The translations under genes were made by a program, and so were the position numbers. 64,000 bases of DNA from Leptolyngbyaceae cyanobacterium (GTDB lineage Bacteria > Cyanobacteriota > Cyanobacteriia > Cyanobacteriales > Aerosakkonemataceae): positions 30,232-94,231 of the forward strand of contig DATNQN010000001.1 of the NCBI GenBank assembly GCA_036703985.1. Direction: 5' to 3'. Under the pieces are notes generated by a model that saw only the letters and a list, made by a program, of their open reading frames with translations, searched no databases and had not been told where the DNA came from. Position 1 is the first letter of the stretch, and every line of letters begins with the position of its first letter. This document shows positions 34,178-43,294 of the stretch, piece after piece.

Positions 34178-35962
34178 ATGGTAGATAAGAGAAAAGTTCT
34201 GGCATTCGATGGGGTTCAAAATTATGTGAATTTGGGAAATAAACCTGAATTCAAAATTCAAGGTCAATTAACTTTAGAAGCTTGGGTTTATGTACAAGAA
34301 TTTCAAGATATCTATTATGCTGGGATTTTTAGTAAGGCGCATTACCGCGAAGAGGGTGCATATAGTCTATATATTCACCAAGCCAATAAGGGTCTAGAAT
34401 TTAGGATAGACTCGTACACTGTAGGTTCTTATTTTAATCTCCTCGTGAATCAGTGGTATCACGTTGCCGCCACCTACGATGGTGAAATGATGAGATTATA
34501 CGTTGATGGCACTGAACTTGACGTAAAGACTAAATACGTTCCCCGACAAGGACTAATTTCCTATCCTGAAGCTGATTTGCTATTGGGGTCATACTATTCA
34601 GACAAGCATCGTTATTTGCATGGAAAAATGTCCGAAGCTCGACTTTGGAAGATTGCTCGTTCCCAAGAAGAAATCAGAAAGGATATGCAGCGACGTTTAA
34701 CGGGGACAGAACCAGGATTAGTAGGCTATTGGCCTTTAGATGAAGGGACGGGTGATATTATTCATGACAAGAGCGCAACTGGAAATCATGGCTCAATTGT
34801 TGGCCCAATTTCTTGGGAAGAAGCTGATTTAAGTCAACCTAAAAATGGATCGGGAGTCCTTTCATGCGACGGTACCGAGGTGCTATTGAGGGACAGACCT
34901 CAATTCAGAATCCAAGGTCAAATGACGTTAGAAACTTGGGTTTATGTGGAGAAAATAAACACTTCGTATGATGGAATTTTTTGTATTTTATACTATGATG
35001 ATGGTTGGCAAGGATATGGCTTGTATTTCTCTTATTCAGGTAACGAATTAACGTTCAGGATTGCAGGATGTACTGTAAGTTGTGGTATTGCCCTCAAACA
35101 GTGGTTTCATATTGCTGCTGCCTTTGATGGTCAGGTGATGAGGCTTTATATCAATGGAGAAGAAAAAGCCAAAGGCAATGGTCCTACCTCAATTCCCTAC
35201 AGCAATACACCGCTATCAGGATCGGGTCCTATGCCTTTGAGATTAGCGGATTATCACGATCGCAGAGAATTTCATTGTTTTACGGGAAAAATGACGGAAG
35301 CCCGACTGTGGAATGTGGTTCGCTCCCCAGAAGAAATCAAAGCAAATATGCAGCGACGTTTAACGGGGAAAGAAGCAGGATTAGTCGGCTGTTGGCCTTT
35401 GAATGAAGGGGTTGGTAGTAAAGCATTTGATAAGACTGCTAATGGATTTCACGGCACTATCATTCGATATAGAGAGAGTACTAATAATTGGGTTGAGTCG
35501 GATTTAGAACTGTCTAGTTTAGAACCTCCAGAAGAAAGCAGTGCTAATAAAACACCAGAAGGCAATTCTAATCAAACAGAAACAACCCCCACACCGCAAG
35601 TAGAAATTACCCATATTTTCTACAAAGGTGTGGTCAAGAAAACTCAATCAGACGAATACGTTGAGATTACCAATCAAGAAAGTAAACCAGCCGATATATC
35701 CGGTTGGCAAATTGCTTCTGGGATAGGACGCAATAAATTCTTTACTTTTCCTGCCGGCACCACACTAGCTGCGGGTCAAAAGATTCGGGTTTATACCAAT
35801 GAAGTACATCCAGAGACAGGTGGTTTTAGTTGCGGTAGCAAGCTGTCACTTTGGAAAGATTCAGGAGATGAGGCAAGACTGTTGGATGCTAAAGGAAATT
35901 TGGTATCGGGTTTAGCTTATGACAGCAAAGGTAATTTCACAAAAACGCACGCTACCAAATAA
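34178..35962 (+). CDS. Double-LamG-LTD protein (cluster gene D), lacking the C-terminal domain
   Basis: A 594-residue protein with two LamG domains in tandem (about 1-215 and 226-440), each with its own GLVGYWPL/GLVGCWPL ending, followed by a Ser/Thr/Asn linker and an LTD (about 475-590). The LTD is nearly identical to that of gene C, also at DNA level, which points to recent duplication or gene conversion. The protein stops at FTKTHATK, just where gene C continues into the shared C-terminal domain, so gene D is truncated or naturally short. No signal peptide. Confidence 0.82.
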   Translation: MVDKRKVLAFDGVQNYVNLGNKPEFKIQGQLTLEAWVYVQEFQDIYYAGIFSKAHYREEGAYSLYIHQANKGLEFRIDSYTVGSYFNLLVNQWYHVAATYDGEMMRLYVDGTELDVKTKYVPRQGLISYPEADLLLGSYYSDKHRYLHGKMSEARLWKIARSQEEIRKDMQRRLTGTEPGLVGYWPLDEGTGDIIHDKSATGNHGSIVGPISWEEADLSQPKNGSGVLSCDGTEVLLRDRPQFRIQGQMTLETWVYVEKINTSYDGIFCILYYDDGWQGYGLYFSYSGNELTFRIAGCTVSCGIALKQWFHIAAAFDGQVMRLYINGEEKAKGNGPTSIPYSNTPLSGSGPMPLRLADYHDRREFHCFTGKMTEARLWNVVRSPEEIKANMQRRLTGKEAGLVGCWPLNEGVGSKAFDKTANGFHGTIIRYRESTNNWVESDLELSSLEPPEESSANKTPEGNSNQTETTPTPQVEITHIFYKGVVKKTQSDEYVEITNQESKPADISGWQIASGIGRNKFFTFPAGTTLAAGQKIRVYTNEVHPETGGFSCGSKLSLWKDSGDEARLLDAKGNLVSGLAYDSKGNFTKTHATK

Positions 35963-35978
35963 GTATTAGTCAGGTTTA

Positions 35979-36019
35979 GCGATCGCATCCATCCAGTCCC
36001 CAGAATTTAATGCGATCGC
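35979..36019. terminator. HIP1-pair hairpin after cluster gene D
   Basis: GCGATCGCAT (35979-35988) and ATGCGATCGC (36010-36019) pair with a 21-base loop and are followed by ATTTTCTC. It sits between genes D and E. Confidence 0.5.
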
Positions 36020-36059
36020 ATTTTCTCGCCACCGAACACACAAAGGATGTAATAGCAAA

Positions 36060-36938
36060 ATGTACCAAGTAGAAATCACCGATATTTGCTATAAAGGCAC
36101 TGTCAAAAGAACTCAAACTGATGAATACGTTGAAGTTACCAATTTAGACAAAGAATCAGCCGATATATCTGGTTGGATGCTCTGTTCATCCGAGGGCCAA
36201 TTTAATGTTTTTACTTTCCCTGACGGAACTCTATTAGCTCCTAGTCAAAGCGTTAGGGTTTATACCAACGAGGTACATCCCGAATCGGGTGGCTTTAGTG
36301 CCAATAGTCGCATACCCATTTGGAAAGACTTAGGGGATGAAGCATTGCTGTACGATGCTAATCGTTTCATGAGGTCTTCTTTAGCCTATGACAGCAAGGG
36401 TAATTTCACCAGAACTCTCAGTGCAAATATGTTCGCTACTGATTTTGAACGTGCAAAAGCTAAATTTGACGTTCCTAATCTCAAAGTTGAAATCAGTCTT
36501 GCCGAGATTGAGGCGCGAGTGACCCCTGAGACAACCAGAAATTGTGTAGATGCGCTATTGTTTGCGCTCCAGAGCTTTATTCTGGATCAATATCAGCCTC
36601 ATTCCATAGGTAACGAAGTGAAGGAAAACCCGGAATGTTTTGGCTTAGCTGAAGGTGATGAAGTTACCACTATAGTAGCCGAACAAAAGGTGCGAGAAAG
36701 ACTAAATTCTGATGCCGTTATCTCATTGTGGCAGGGAGAGATACCCGCCGATCCCGAAGCTGCCTCTAATCCCTTGGACGATGCGGTTAAGGTTTTCTTT
36801 GAGTTTAACGAGTTAGAACCGAGTGATTTTTGGGTATTTCGACTGGACGGATTTAAGAATTATTATTTCGCTGCTTCTGACAAAAAAGGACATCATAATA
36901 CTCAAACCTGGGGCGTTAGTCCAGATGATTTAATCTGA
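36060..36938 (+). CDS. LTD protein with shared C-terminal domain (cluster gene E)
   Basis: A 292-residue protein that begins directly with the lamin-tail domain (residues 3-115: VEITDICYKGTVKRTQTDEY, DISGWMLCSS, RVYTNEVHPESGGFSANS) and ends with the shared C-terminal domain (about 130-292, NCVDALLFALQSFILDQ, DFWVFRLDGFKNYYFAASDK, TQTWGVS). It corresponds to the part that gene D seems to be missing plus its own LTD, so D and E may be products of one ancestral gene split by recombination. There is no signal peptide. Confidence 0.8.
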   Translation: MYQVEITDICYKGTVKRTQTDEYVEVTNLDKESADISGWMLCSSEGQFNVFTFPDGTLLAPSQSVRVYTNEVHPESGGFSANSRIPIWKDLGDEALLYDANRFMRSSLAYDSKGNFTRTLSANMFATDFERAKAKFDVPNLKVEISLAEIEARVTPETTRNCVDALLFALQSFILDQYQPHSIGNEVKENPECFGLAEGDEVTTIVAEQKVRERLNSDAVISLWQGEIPADPEAASNPLDDAVKVFFEFNELEPSDFWVFRLDGFKNYYFAASDKKGHHNTQTWGVSPDDLI

Positions 36939-36955
36939 AAAATTCCTTGGCGTTG

Positions 36956-36992
36956 GCGATCGCACTTGAGCAGGTACGTGCGATCGCTTTTT
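36956..36992 (+). terminator. HIP1-pair intrinsic terminator after cluster gene E
   Basis: GCGATCGCAC (36956-36965) and GTGCGATCGC (36978-36987) form a perfect stem followed directly by TTTTT. This is the only hairpin of the cluster with a good T tract, so gene F may have its own promoter or depend on readthrough. Confidence 0.65.
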
Positions 36993-37019
36993 CCCAATCA
37001 TCACTAAAACACAAAAGAT

Positions 37020-38111
37020 ATGAGCCAAAAACAACAAATTATTCCCACTGTCCGCCCTTGTGGAATCAGCCGCACCACCGCAGATCCGGTAGATTTGGTT
37101 GTCGTTATCGATACTAGCCCCTCGATGAAAGATGAAGCGAGTGACCTGAGCAATGCCGCCGCTGCTGCGATTTCTGCTGCTGCTGCTAGTTGTCCTTGCG
37201 ATTTGAGAGTAATATGGTTTGGGGTCGAAGGTACTTGGAAAGGGACAAATTTTAATCGGACTCTACGGGATTATCTCTTGAAAGAGTGCAAAGTTGCCGA
37301 TGCAGAGTTGCGATCGAGACGGCGAGGAGAATTAGCTGAAGCTGGAGCGCAGGAAGATGCGGCGCGGACTGTAGAAGATATCTCAAATCATTTTGATTGG
37401 CGCGCGGGTGCCGCGCGATCGATTTTATATTTGGGAGATGAAGCACTCGAAGGTGGAGGAGAGAAAACGGAAGAAGAAGATATTATCGGCGCAAACAAGG
37501 CGATCGCAACCGCGAAACAGGCGGGAGTAAAAGTTCATACTTATTTTGGTACGACCAAGAGCAAGTTTAAAGAAGGGATGGAGCAAGAATACGCCCGATT
37601 AGCGAGAGAAACAGGCGGAATAGCTTTCACGGATCGGGATTCTATTGGCGGCTTTACAGAGGTTTTGCAAAAGGTGATTTGCAATAGCCGTCCTGTAGGG
37701 ATTCAGTGGGAGATTCCTCAGCCGCTACCCTGTTTTGAATTAAGGAGCGATCGCCAACCATTGGCAACCCAGGGAGCGGAAAAAATTGCAGTTGTAGCCT
37801 CTAATTGTTACTCGAATGTCACGTTTAAAAATTTAACAGCAGTTTTATCGGTCGTTTCAAAATCTGATGGAACTTCGATTCCTAATTTAGTCGATGGAAG
37901 ACCCGCTGTGGTTATTAAACCATCTCCCGAAATCGTTTTTGGTGATTTATTTCCTCTAGGTTCCGATCGGTCTGAATCTTCTGTCGTGAAAGAAATTATC
38001 ATCGAAACCAATAGTGCAAATCGTGGAGACTATCAGCTAAAACTCGAACACTCCTTTGCAGCAGAATTTCATTTTCAAAGTAGCGATGAATTTGCGTTAG
38101 GGACTTCTTAA
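37020..38111 (+). CDS. VWA-domain protein (cluster gene F)
   Basis: A 363-residue protein with a von Willebrand factor A domain at about 22-225. The metal-site motif DxSxS is present as DTSPS at residues 31-35, so a divalent metal can probably bind. A beta-rich domain (about 230-363) follows that I do not recognise. There is no signal peptide. VWA domains mediate metal-dependent protein contacts and often chaperone assembly of multiprotein systems. It is the last gene of the LamG/LTD cluster on the same strand, 81 bp after gene E. Confidence 0.82.
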   Translation: MSQKQQIIPTVRPCGISRTTADPVDLVVVIDTSPSMKDEASDLSNAAAAAISAAAASCPCDLRVIWFGVEGTWKGTNFNRTLRDYLLKECKVADAELRSRRRGELAEAGAQEDAARTVEDISNHFDWRAGAARSILYLGDEALEGGGEKTEEEDIIGANKAIATAKQAGVKVHTYFGTTKSKFKEGMEQEYARLARETGGIAFTDRDSIGGFTEVLQKVICNSRPVGIQWEIPQPLPCFELRSDRQPLATQGAEKIAVVASNCYSNVTFKNLTAVLSVVSKSDGTSIPNLVDGRPAVVIKPSPEIVFGDLFPLGSDRSESSVVKEIIIETNSANRGDYQLKLEHSFAAEFHFQSSDEFALGTS

Positions 38112-38192
38112 TAAAACAAAATTAATTGAATGGATATTTGTGATAGGCTTGAAAAGCCAGTAAGAGGGGATTACTTCAGCAGGAATTTTTAA

Positions 38193-38224
38193 AGCGATCG
38201 CATTCGATGATTAATGCGATCGCT
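38193..38224. terminator. HIP1-pair hairpin between the VWA and M28 peptidase genes
   Basis: AGCGATCGCAT and ATGCGATCGCT pair with a 10-base loop in the gap between the convergent cluster gene F and the M28 peptidase gene, so it can serve both. Confidence 0.55.
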
Positions 38225-38257
38225 ATCGTCAAACTTTACAAGATTTTGCACAATTGA

Positions 38258-39286
38258 TTAATCAATCTCAACTATTGCCAAATCGGAAATGACTTTTTCT
38301 AATCCAGCTACTACCCGCGCCAGTCGCTTGAAGTCAATTTTATCGATCGTATCCTGAGCAGTGTGATAGTAAGGATATCGATAGGGTGCGGTGTCCGTTA
38401 CCATGATTCCCGGATAACCTGCTTGCCAAAACGACCATTGATCGGACCAACCGACACCGGGAATTTGGGCTGGGAGTGCTGCACCTTCGGAAGGGAATTG
38501 TGCGTGGCGGCGGAAGGATGCGATCGCATTTCTCACTAAATTACCAGATTTGATATTACCAATAAAAGCAATAAAATTTCCACTAGATGGATAAACAAAA
38601 TTTAGAGGAAAGGGATATTTCTGCGTTCCCGGTTCATCCGAATAGTAACCCATCGTTTCTAAACTCAGCATCGCAACGATATTTTCCCCAGTTTCGCGGC
38701 ATTTTCGAGCATAAACTAAGCTTCCCATATCGGCAGTTTGAAAAAAAGGCGGTTCCTCATTTACAAATTCCACAAAACGCAGAGTTCTGGCGGTTTTTTT
38801 ATGGACAAAATTTCTCGCCAATGCCAATACTGCCGCTGCACCAGTAGCGTTATCATTAGCACCGGGGCTATCGAGGTTAGAATCATAGTGAGCGCCTATA
38901 ATTATTATTTCATTAGCGCGACTTTCACCCGGCATTTCTGCTATTAAATTAGCGTACTCTCGTTTGGCAATTTGATATTTTTGATGGGTTATTTTCCATC
39001 CCGCACTAGTCAAAGAAGATGACAAATAATTAACCACTTTTAACAGATTTTTGTAATCGGAAAAATTATGCTCTCCGATTTCTTCCGATAACTTTTGGAT
39101 ATCTTGCTTTAAAGCTGCTTGTAGCTGAATTTCTCCGGGTGTTAGAGGCAGTAATTCTTCTCGGTAACTACTCAGAGGCATTCGGATACAGACGAGCCAT
39201 ATAAAAACAAGTATGAAGCTGAAGATGATGGTAAAAATCGTCAGCCTGCCTAATGCTTTGCGAGTAACTAGTTTTATTATTGGCAT
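38258..39286 (-). CDS. M28-family zinc peptidase
   Basis: A 342-residue peptidase of the aminopeptidase Y/glutaminyl cyclase group. An N-terminal hydrophobic helix (about 12-35) is likely a signal anchor placing the enzyme outside the cytoplasmic membrane. Metal-ligand motifs are GAHYDSNLDSPGANDNATG (about 132-150), NEEPPFF, and the C-terminal HTAQDT. Three zinc-binding regions are in place, so it should be active. A 244-bp segment of its 3' part is duplicated at 4126-4369. It is convergent with the LamG/LTD cluster and not obviously part of it. Confidence 0.88.
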   Translation of the reverse strand: MPIIKLVTRKALGRLTIFTIIFSFILVFIWLVCIRMPLSSYREELLPLTPGEIQLQAALKQDIQKLSEEIGEHNFSDYKNLLKVVNYLSSSLTSAGWKITHQKYQIAKREYANLIAEMPGESRANEIIIIGAHYDSNLDSPGANDNATGAAAVLALARNFVHKKTARTLRFVEFVNEEPPFFQTADMGSLVYARKCRETGENIVAMLSLETMGYYSDEPGTQKYPFPLNFVYPSSGNFIAFIGNIKSGNLVRNAIASFRRHAQFPSEGAALPAQIPGVGWSDQWSFWQAGYPGIMVTDTAPYRYPYYHTAQDTIDKIDFKRLARVVAGLEKVISDLAIVEID

Positions 39287-39321
39287 TATATAGAAGTGAT
39301 TTTCTTGATTATAGCGAATAT

Positions 39322-41841
39322 TTATGGAGTAAATTTTTGCTTAATTGGTATTTCTATGACAAATTCCGTACCCTGTTCCGGTTCGGTAATACAATGTAAA
39401 GAACCTCCGTGTTTTTCCACGACAATTTGATATGCGATTGACAATCCTAATCCAGTTCCTTTACCAACAGGTTTGGTAGTAAAAAATGGATCGAATAAGC
39501 GCTGTTTTACTTCTTTTGTCATACCTTTACCATTATCTTTAATTCGGATCGCTATACGTTCTTTATCTACGACTTCCGTGCAAATTAAAATGGTAGGGTT
39601 TTGACTGGGCAATTCTTCCAAGGCGTCAATCCCATTATTCAATATGTTCATCAATACTTGGTTGAGTTGTCCGGCATAGCAATATACTAAAGGTAGGTTA
39701 CCATATTGTTTGACGATTTGAATACGGACATTTCTAAGTGGATTTTCCCCATTAGTTCCTTTAGTTTGAAAGTTCAATCGATGCTGGATAATCATCAACG
39801 CGCTATCAATTCCTTCATGGATATTGACTAACTTTAATTCTGCTTCATCAAATCGAGAAAAGTTACGTAAAGAAATAATAATTTGCCGAATGCGATCGGC
39901 CCCAGATTTCATGGATTTTAACAAATTTGGTAAGTCTTCGATCGCAAAATCAAGGTCTACTTCTTCTATTTTTTCTTTAATTTCTGGTGTTGCTTGGGGA
40001 TAATATTTTTGGTATAGTTGTACAACTTCGATCAAGTGCTGGGTATATTCGTTGGCGTGGCTGAGATTGCCGTAAATAAAACTGACGGGGTTGTTAATTT
40101 CGTGAGCCATTCCAGCTACAAGTTGACCTAAGCTGGACATTTTTTCGCTTTGAATTAATTGCGTTTGGGTTTTTTGGAGTTCTGCTAATGTTTGCTTGAG
40201 TTGTGTAGCTTGTTGGCTGAGGATGGTCACTTGTTCTGATGTTTGAGTTAGCAAGCGGGATTGCTCGATCGCGATCGCTAATTGCTCGGTAACATTATAC
40301 AACAAATTTTTTTCGCGATCGCTCCAAATCCAAGGTTTACTGCGAATAGCAAAAAGATAACCGGGTGAATGACTTTGCACCTGCACTGGTAAAGCTAAAA
40401 AGCTTTGAATTGAAGGAAGCAAATTATTTTGATAAATCCTATTATCACCAATAATATCTTTCACATCGTTTATACATATTACCTCTAAGCAATGGCAGCG
40501 ATCGATTACATCTGTAATATTTTTAATTTTACTGATTTCCCAATTTTCACATACTTTATTTTGGCGATTTTCGCAAATTATTTCTAGTTTTCTGGCATCT
40601 GGTCGATACCAACAAAAACTAACTACATCCAACTTTAATAATGTAGCAACTTCATCCACTGTTGTCTGTAATATTGTTTCAATTTCCAGCGACTCTCGAA
40701 TGCGTGCGGTAATTCCATTAATCATTTCTTCTTCATCTGCTTTCTGCCTGGTTTGATTTAGTAATTGCAATTGGCGAATCGCGATCGCAGTTGCTAAAAT
40801 CAATATGATTGCTATACCAGAAGCTAATATATTTAGAGGTGCTAGTTTACTTTCTAAATTTTCGACGGGGATCGCTAAGGCGATCGACCAATTTGCCCGA
40901 CCTATGGCGGTGTAAGCAATGTAATACAATTGGCGATCGATTTCTACTCGATCGATATTTTGTTGATGATTTACCATTCCTTGATAAATCTTTGCCAATT
41001 TTCGATCGTGATGATTTAAAAGCGTTTTGGCTTCTTGCAATATGTGTCGATCGGGATATGCGATCGGCACTCCTTGGGAATCGAGAACAAAAGCGTAACT
41101 ACCTTTGCCATGATAAATTTCTGTCACGACTTTGGTTACGTGGTATACTGGAACTTGACCTGTCAATACCCCAATTGTTTGCGGTTTTTGCAGGGGATCG
41201 GAGCGAATATTTAAAGCCTTTAAACTTTGGGTGGAAATGGGAGAATAAATCTGAGTAATATGATTTTTATGGATGGCAGGAACAGACCAAATTGGCGCAA
41301 CAACGTTGATTTGTCTTACTCCTGTAGCGCGAGAAATTAACAAATCGGAAACGTAGGTTTTCCCTGACATACCTTCTTGAAAGTGACGGCGATCGCGCAA
41401 ATTTTTTCCTTTGACTAATCCAGTTTTAGTTGTATAATAACTACCGTCTGGTCGGATTATACTAAATATGTAATAATCCGATAATCGCGCTAGTTCTATT
41501 TGTAAAAATGGTTCGGCTACCGACCATTGCATCGATCTAACTGCGGAATTGTTAGCAATAGTTTCTACTTCAGATTGCAAAGAAGCTAGCCATTCATCGA
41601 TTTCGCTAGCTGATTTTTCAACTTTTAGTAACGCATTTTCCTTTAAATTTTCCAAAATTAAGTTGCGAACGATTCCGTAGGTGCCGATCGCAGTTGTACC
41701 CACAGCTAAAATGATGCCATAAGCGATCGTTGAAGGAATCAAGCTTTTAGGTTGCCATCTTTTTTTGTTGGCGTTCCACAATTGAACTAGGCTACTTTGG
41801 TTGAACTCCTTTCTCAGTGGGAGTTGAAATGGGAAAAGCAC
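39322..41841 (-). CDS. Sensor histidine kinase with dCache and GAF domains
   Basis: An 839-residue kinase. Two transmembrane helices (about 38-62 and 331-352) enclose an extracytoplasmic dCache-like sensor (about 65-325). A GAF domain (about 375-540) and a short coiled coil (540-575, LSQQATQLKQTLAELQKTQ) follow. The phospho-accepting His is in GMAHEINNPVS near 586, and the ATPase has LNQVLMNILNNGIDAL (N box), DNGKGM and LFDPFFTTKPVGKGTGLGLS. No HAMP domain or receiver is evident, and no response regulator lies next to it. The start is GTG. The signal is unknown. Confidence 0.9.
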   Translation of the reverse strand: MLFPFQLPLRKEFNQSSLVQLWNANKKRWQPKSLIPSTIAYGIILAVGTTAIGTYGIVRNLILENLKENALLKVEKSASEIDEWLASLQSEVETIANNSAVRSMQWSVAEPFLQIELARLSDYYIFSIIRPDGSYYTTKTGLVKGKNLRDRRHFQEGMSGKTYVSDLLISRATGVRQINVVAPIWSVPAIHKNHITQIYSPISTQSLKALNIRSDPLQKPQTIGVLTGQVPVYHVTKVVTEIYHGKGSYAFVLDSQGVPIAYPDRHILQEAKTLLNHHDRKLAKIYQGMVNHQQNIDRVEIDRQLYYIAYTAIGRANWSIALAIPVENLESKLAPLNILASGIAIILILATAIAIRQLQLLNQTRQKADEEEMINGITARIRESLEIETILQTTVDEVATLLKLDVVSFCWYRPDARKLEIICENRQNKVCENWEISKIKNITDVIDRCHCLEVICINDVKDIIGDNRIYQNNLLPSIQSFLALPVQVQSHSPGYLFAIRSKPWIWSDREKNLLYNVTEQLAIAIEQSRLLTQTSEQVTILSQQATQLKQTLAELQKTQTQLIQSEKMSSLGQLVAGMAHEINNPVSFIYGNLSHANEYTQHLIEVVQLYQKYYPQATPEIKEKIEEVDLDFAIEDLPNLLKSMKSGADRIRQIIISLRNFSRFDEAELKLVNIHEGIDSALMIIQHRLNFQTKGTNGENPLRNVRIQIVKQYGNLPLVYCYAGQLNQVLMNILNNGIDALEELPSQNPTILICTEVVDKERIAIRIKDNGKGMTKEVKQRLFDPFFTTKPVGKGTGLGLSIAYQIVVEKHGGSLHCITEPEQGTEFVIEIPIKQKFTP

Positions 41842-42166
41842 GACTTAAATCTCCTGATAAATTTAATGATTTATTAACTAAAAACTTTTGTTGGGGATAA
41901 TTTTAATGATTTTTTAACTAATGCTATATATAATTTTCAACTTTCTAAAGGATATTTTGTTTATAAAATAAGGCAAAGGAAAAAAACAACCGCCAAATCA
42001 ATGAATTTATCTCGTTTCTGGTTATATGGTTACTGTATAATAGGGCTGATTTTGTCAGAAATTTATCCTACTGCAATCGGGAAAGCTCTCAGACGATCCG
42101 ATCGAAAAGCGGCGGGAGCCAAAAAGTCCCAGCCGCTGTAAATTTTATTTAGCTTGGCAAAATGAA
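41842..42166. other. 325-bp spacer between kinase and gcvT
   Basis: This is the kinase promoter side and the gcvT 3' end. Apart from the gcvT terminator (42108-42137), no gene or element is seen. Confidence 0.45.
42108..42137 (-). terminator. Intrinsic terminator of gcvT
   Basis: On the minus strand AGCGGCTGGGA and TCCCGCCGCT pair around a 9-base loop and are followed by TTTTC. It lies 29 bases past the gcvT stop. Confidence 0.65.
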
Positions 42167-43294
42167 TTAAGTCCGAGAAGCCGAACGGTAAAAAGGCTTT
42201 TTCACTACCACACCAGGGTAAGTTTTACCGCGAATTTCTACTTCTAGCTGTTGACCGATTTGAGCTAATGGTGTGGGAACATATGCTAATGCGATCGCGC
42301 TTTCCAATGTAGGCGACCAACTACCACTCGTTACTTCTCCCACCTTTTCCCCATCGTGCAACACCTGATAACCATGACGGGCGATATTGCGTCCTTGCAT
42401 TTGCAAACCAACTAACCTACGCTGTACGCCAGTTTGCTTTTGTTGTTGCAAAATTTCTTTACCGATAAAATCGCCTTTCGTATCCAAGTGAACCAACCAA
42501 CCTAATCCGGCTTCCAGCGGCGTAGTACGATCGTCAATATCCTGCCCGTAAAGTGCCATAGCAGCTTCCAATCGCAGGGTATCTCTCGCACCCAAACCGC
42601 AGGGAACGACACCCGCCGCCTGCAAAGTGCGCCACAATTGTACTCCCACTTCCGGGTCTACCATCACCTCAAAACCATCTTCTCCCGTGTAACCAGTCCG
42701 CGCGATAAAAGCTGGTTGACCTAACACCGTTGCTTGCAAATGACCGAAAGATTTAATTGTCGTTAAATCTTCTTTAACAACTTGCTGCAAATACGACGCA
42801 GCCTGTGGCCCTTGTACGGCAATTAAAGTGTTTGCCTGAGAAATATCTTCAAAAATGAGTTTATTTGAATCAATATTTGCCAATAACCAATCTTTATCCT
42901 TAGATGTCGTGGCGGCATTGACGATCGTTACTGCTCGCTCATCCCCATTATCATCCAAACCTTGATAATAAAAAATAATATCATCTAAAATACCGCCGTC
43001 TTTGTTGAGCAAAACGCTATACTGAGCTTGACCGGGTTGCAGCCGACTTAAATCAGAAGGCACTAAATACTGAAGTTGAGAAACTACTTCCTTTCCCCGC
43101 AAGGTAAATTTGCCCATGTGGGAGATATCAAACATTCCTGCTGTGGTTCTTACTGCTTGATGTTCTTGTGCAATTCCAGAAAATTGTACGGGCATTTCCC
43201 ATCCAGCAAAGGGAGTCAGTCTGGCTTTTAATTCTACTGCTTGCTCGAATAAGGGAGTACGTAACAGAGGTAAAGATGTTTCGGATTTAGTCAT
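42167..43294 (-). CDS. gcvT: Aminomethyltransferase, glycine cleavage T protein
   Basis: A 375-residue T protein that transfers the aminomethyl carbon from GcvH to tetrahydrofolate, releasing ammonia. It shows LTPFAGWEMPVQF near residue 24, the catalytic Asp region FDISHMGKFTLRG near residues 55-67, and GYTGEDGFEVMVD. The length matches the family. It lies 19 kb from gcvP-gcvH rather than next to them, so the three are not one operon here. Confidence 0.96.
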   Translation of the reverse strand: MTKSETSLPLLRTPLFEQAVELKARLTPFAGWEMPVQFSGIAQEHQAVRTTAGMFDISHMGKFTLRGKEVVSQLQYLVPSDLSRLQPGQAQYSVLLNKDGGILDDIIFYYQGLDDNGDERAVTIVNAATTSKDKDWLLANIDSNKLIFEDISQANTLIAVQGPQAASYLQQVVKEDLTTIKSFGHLQATVLGQPAFIARTGYTGEDGFEVMVDPEVGVQLWRTLQAAGVVPCGLGARDTLRLEAAMALYGQDIDDRTTPLEAGLGWLVHLDTKGDFIGKEILQQQKQTGVQRRLVGLQMQGRNIARHGYQVLHDGEKVGEVTSGSWSPTLESAIALAYVPTPLAQIGQQLEVEIRGKTYPGVVVKKPFYRSASRT

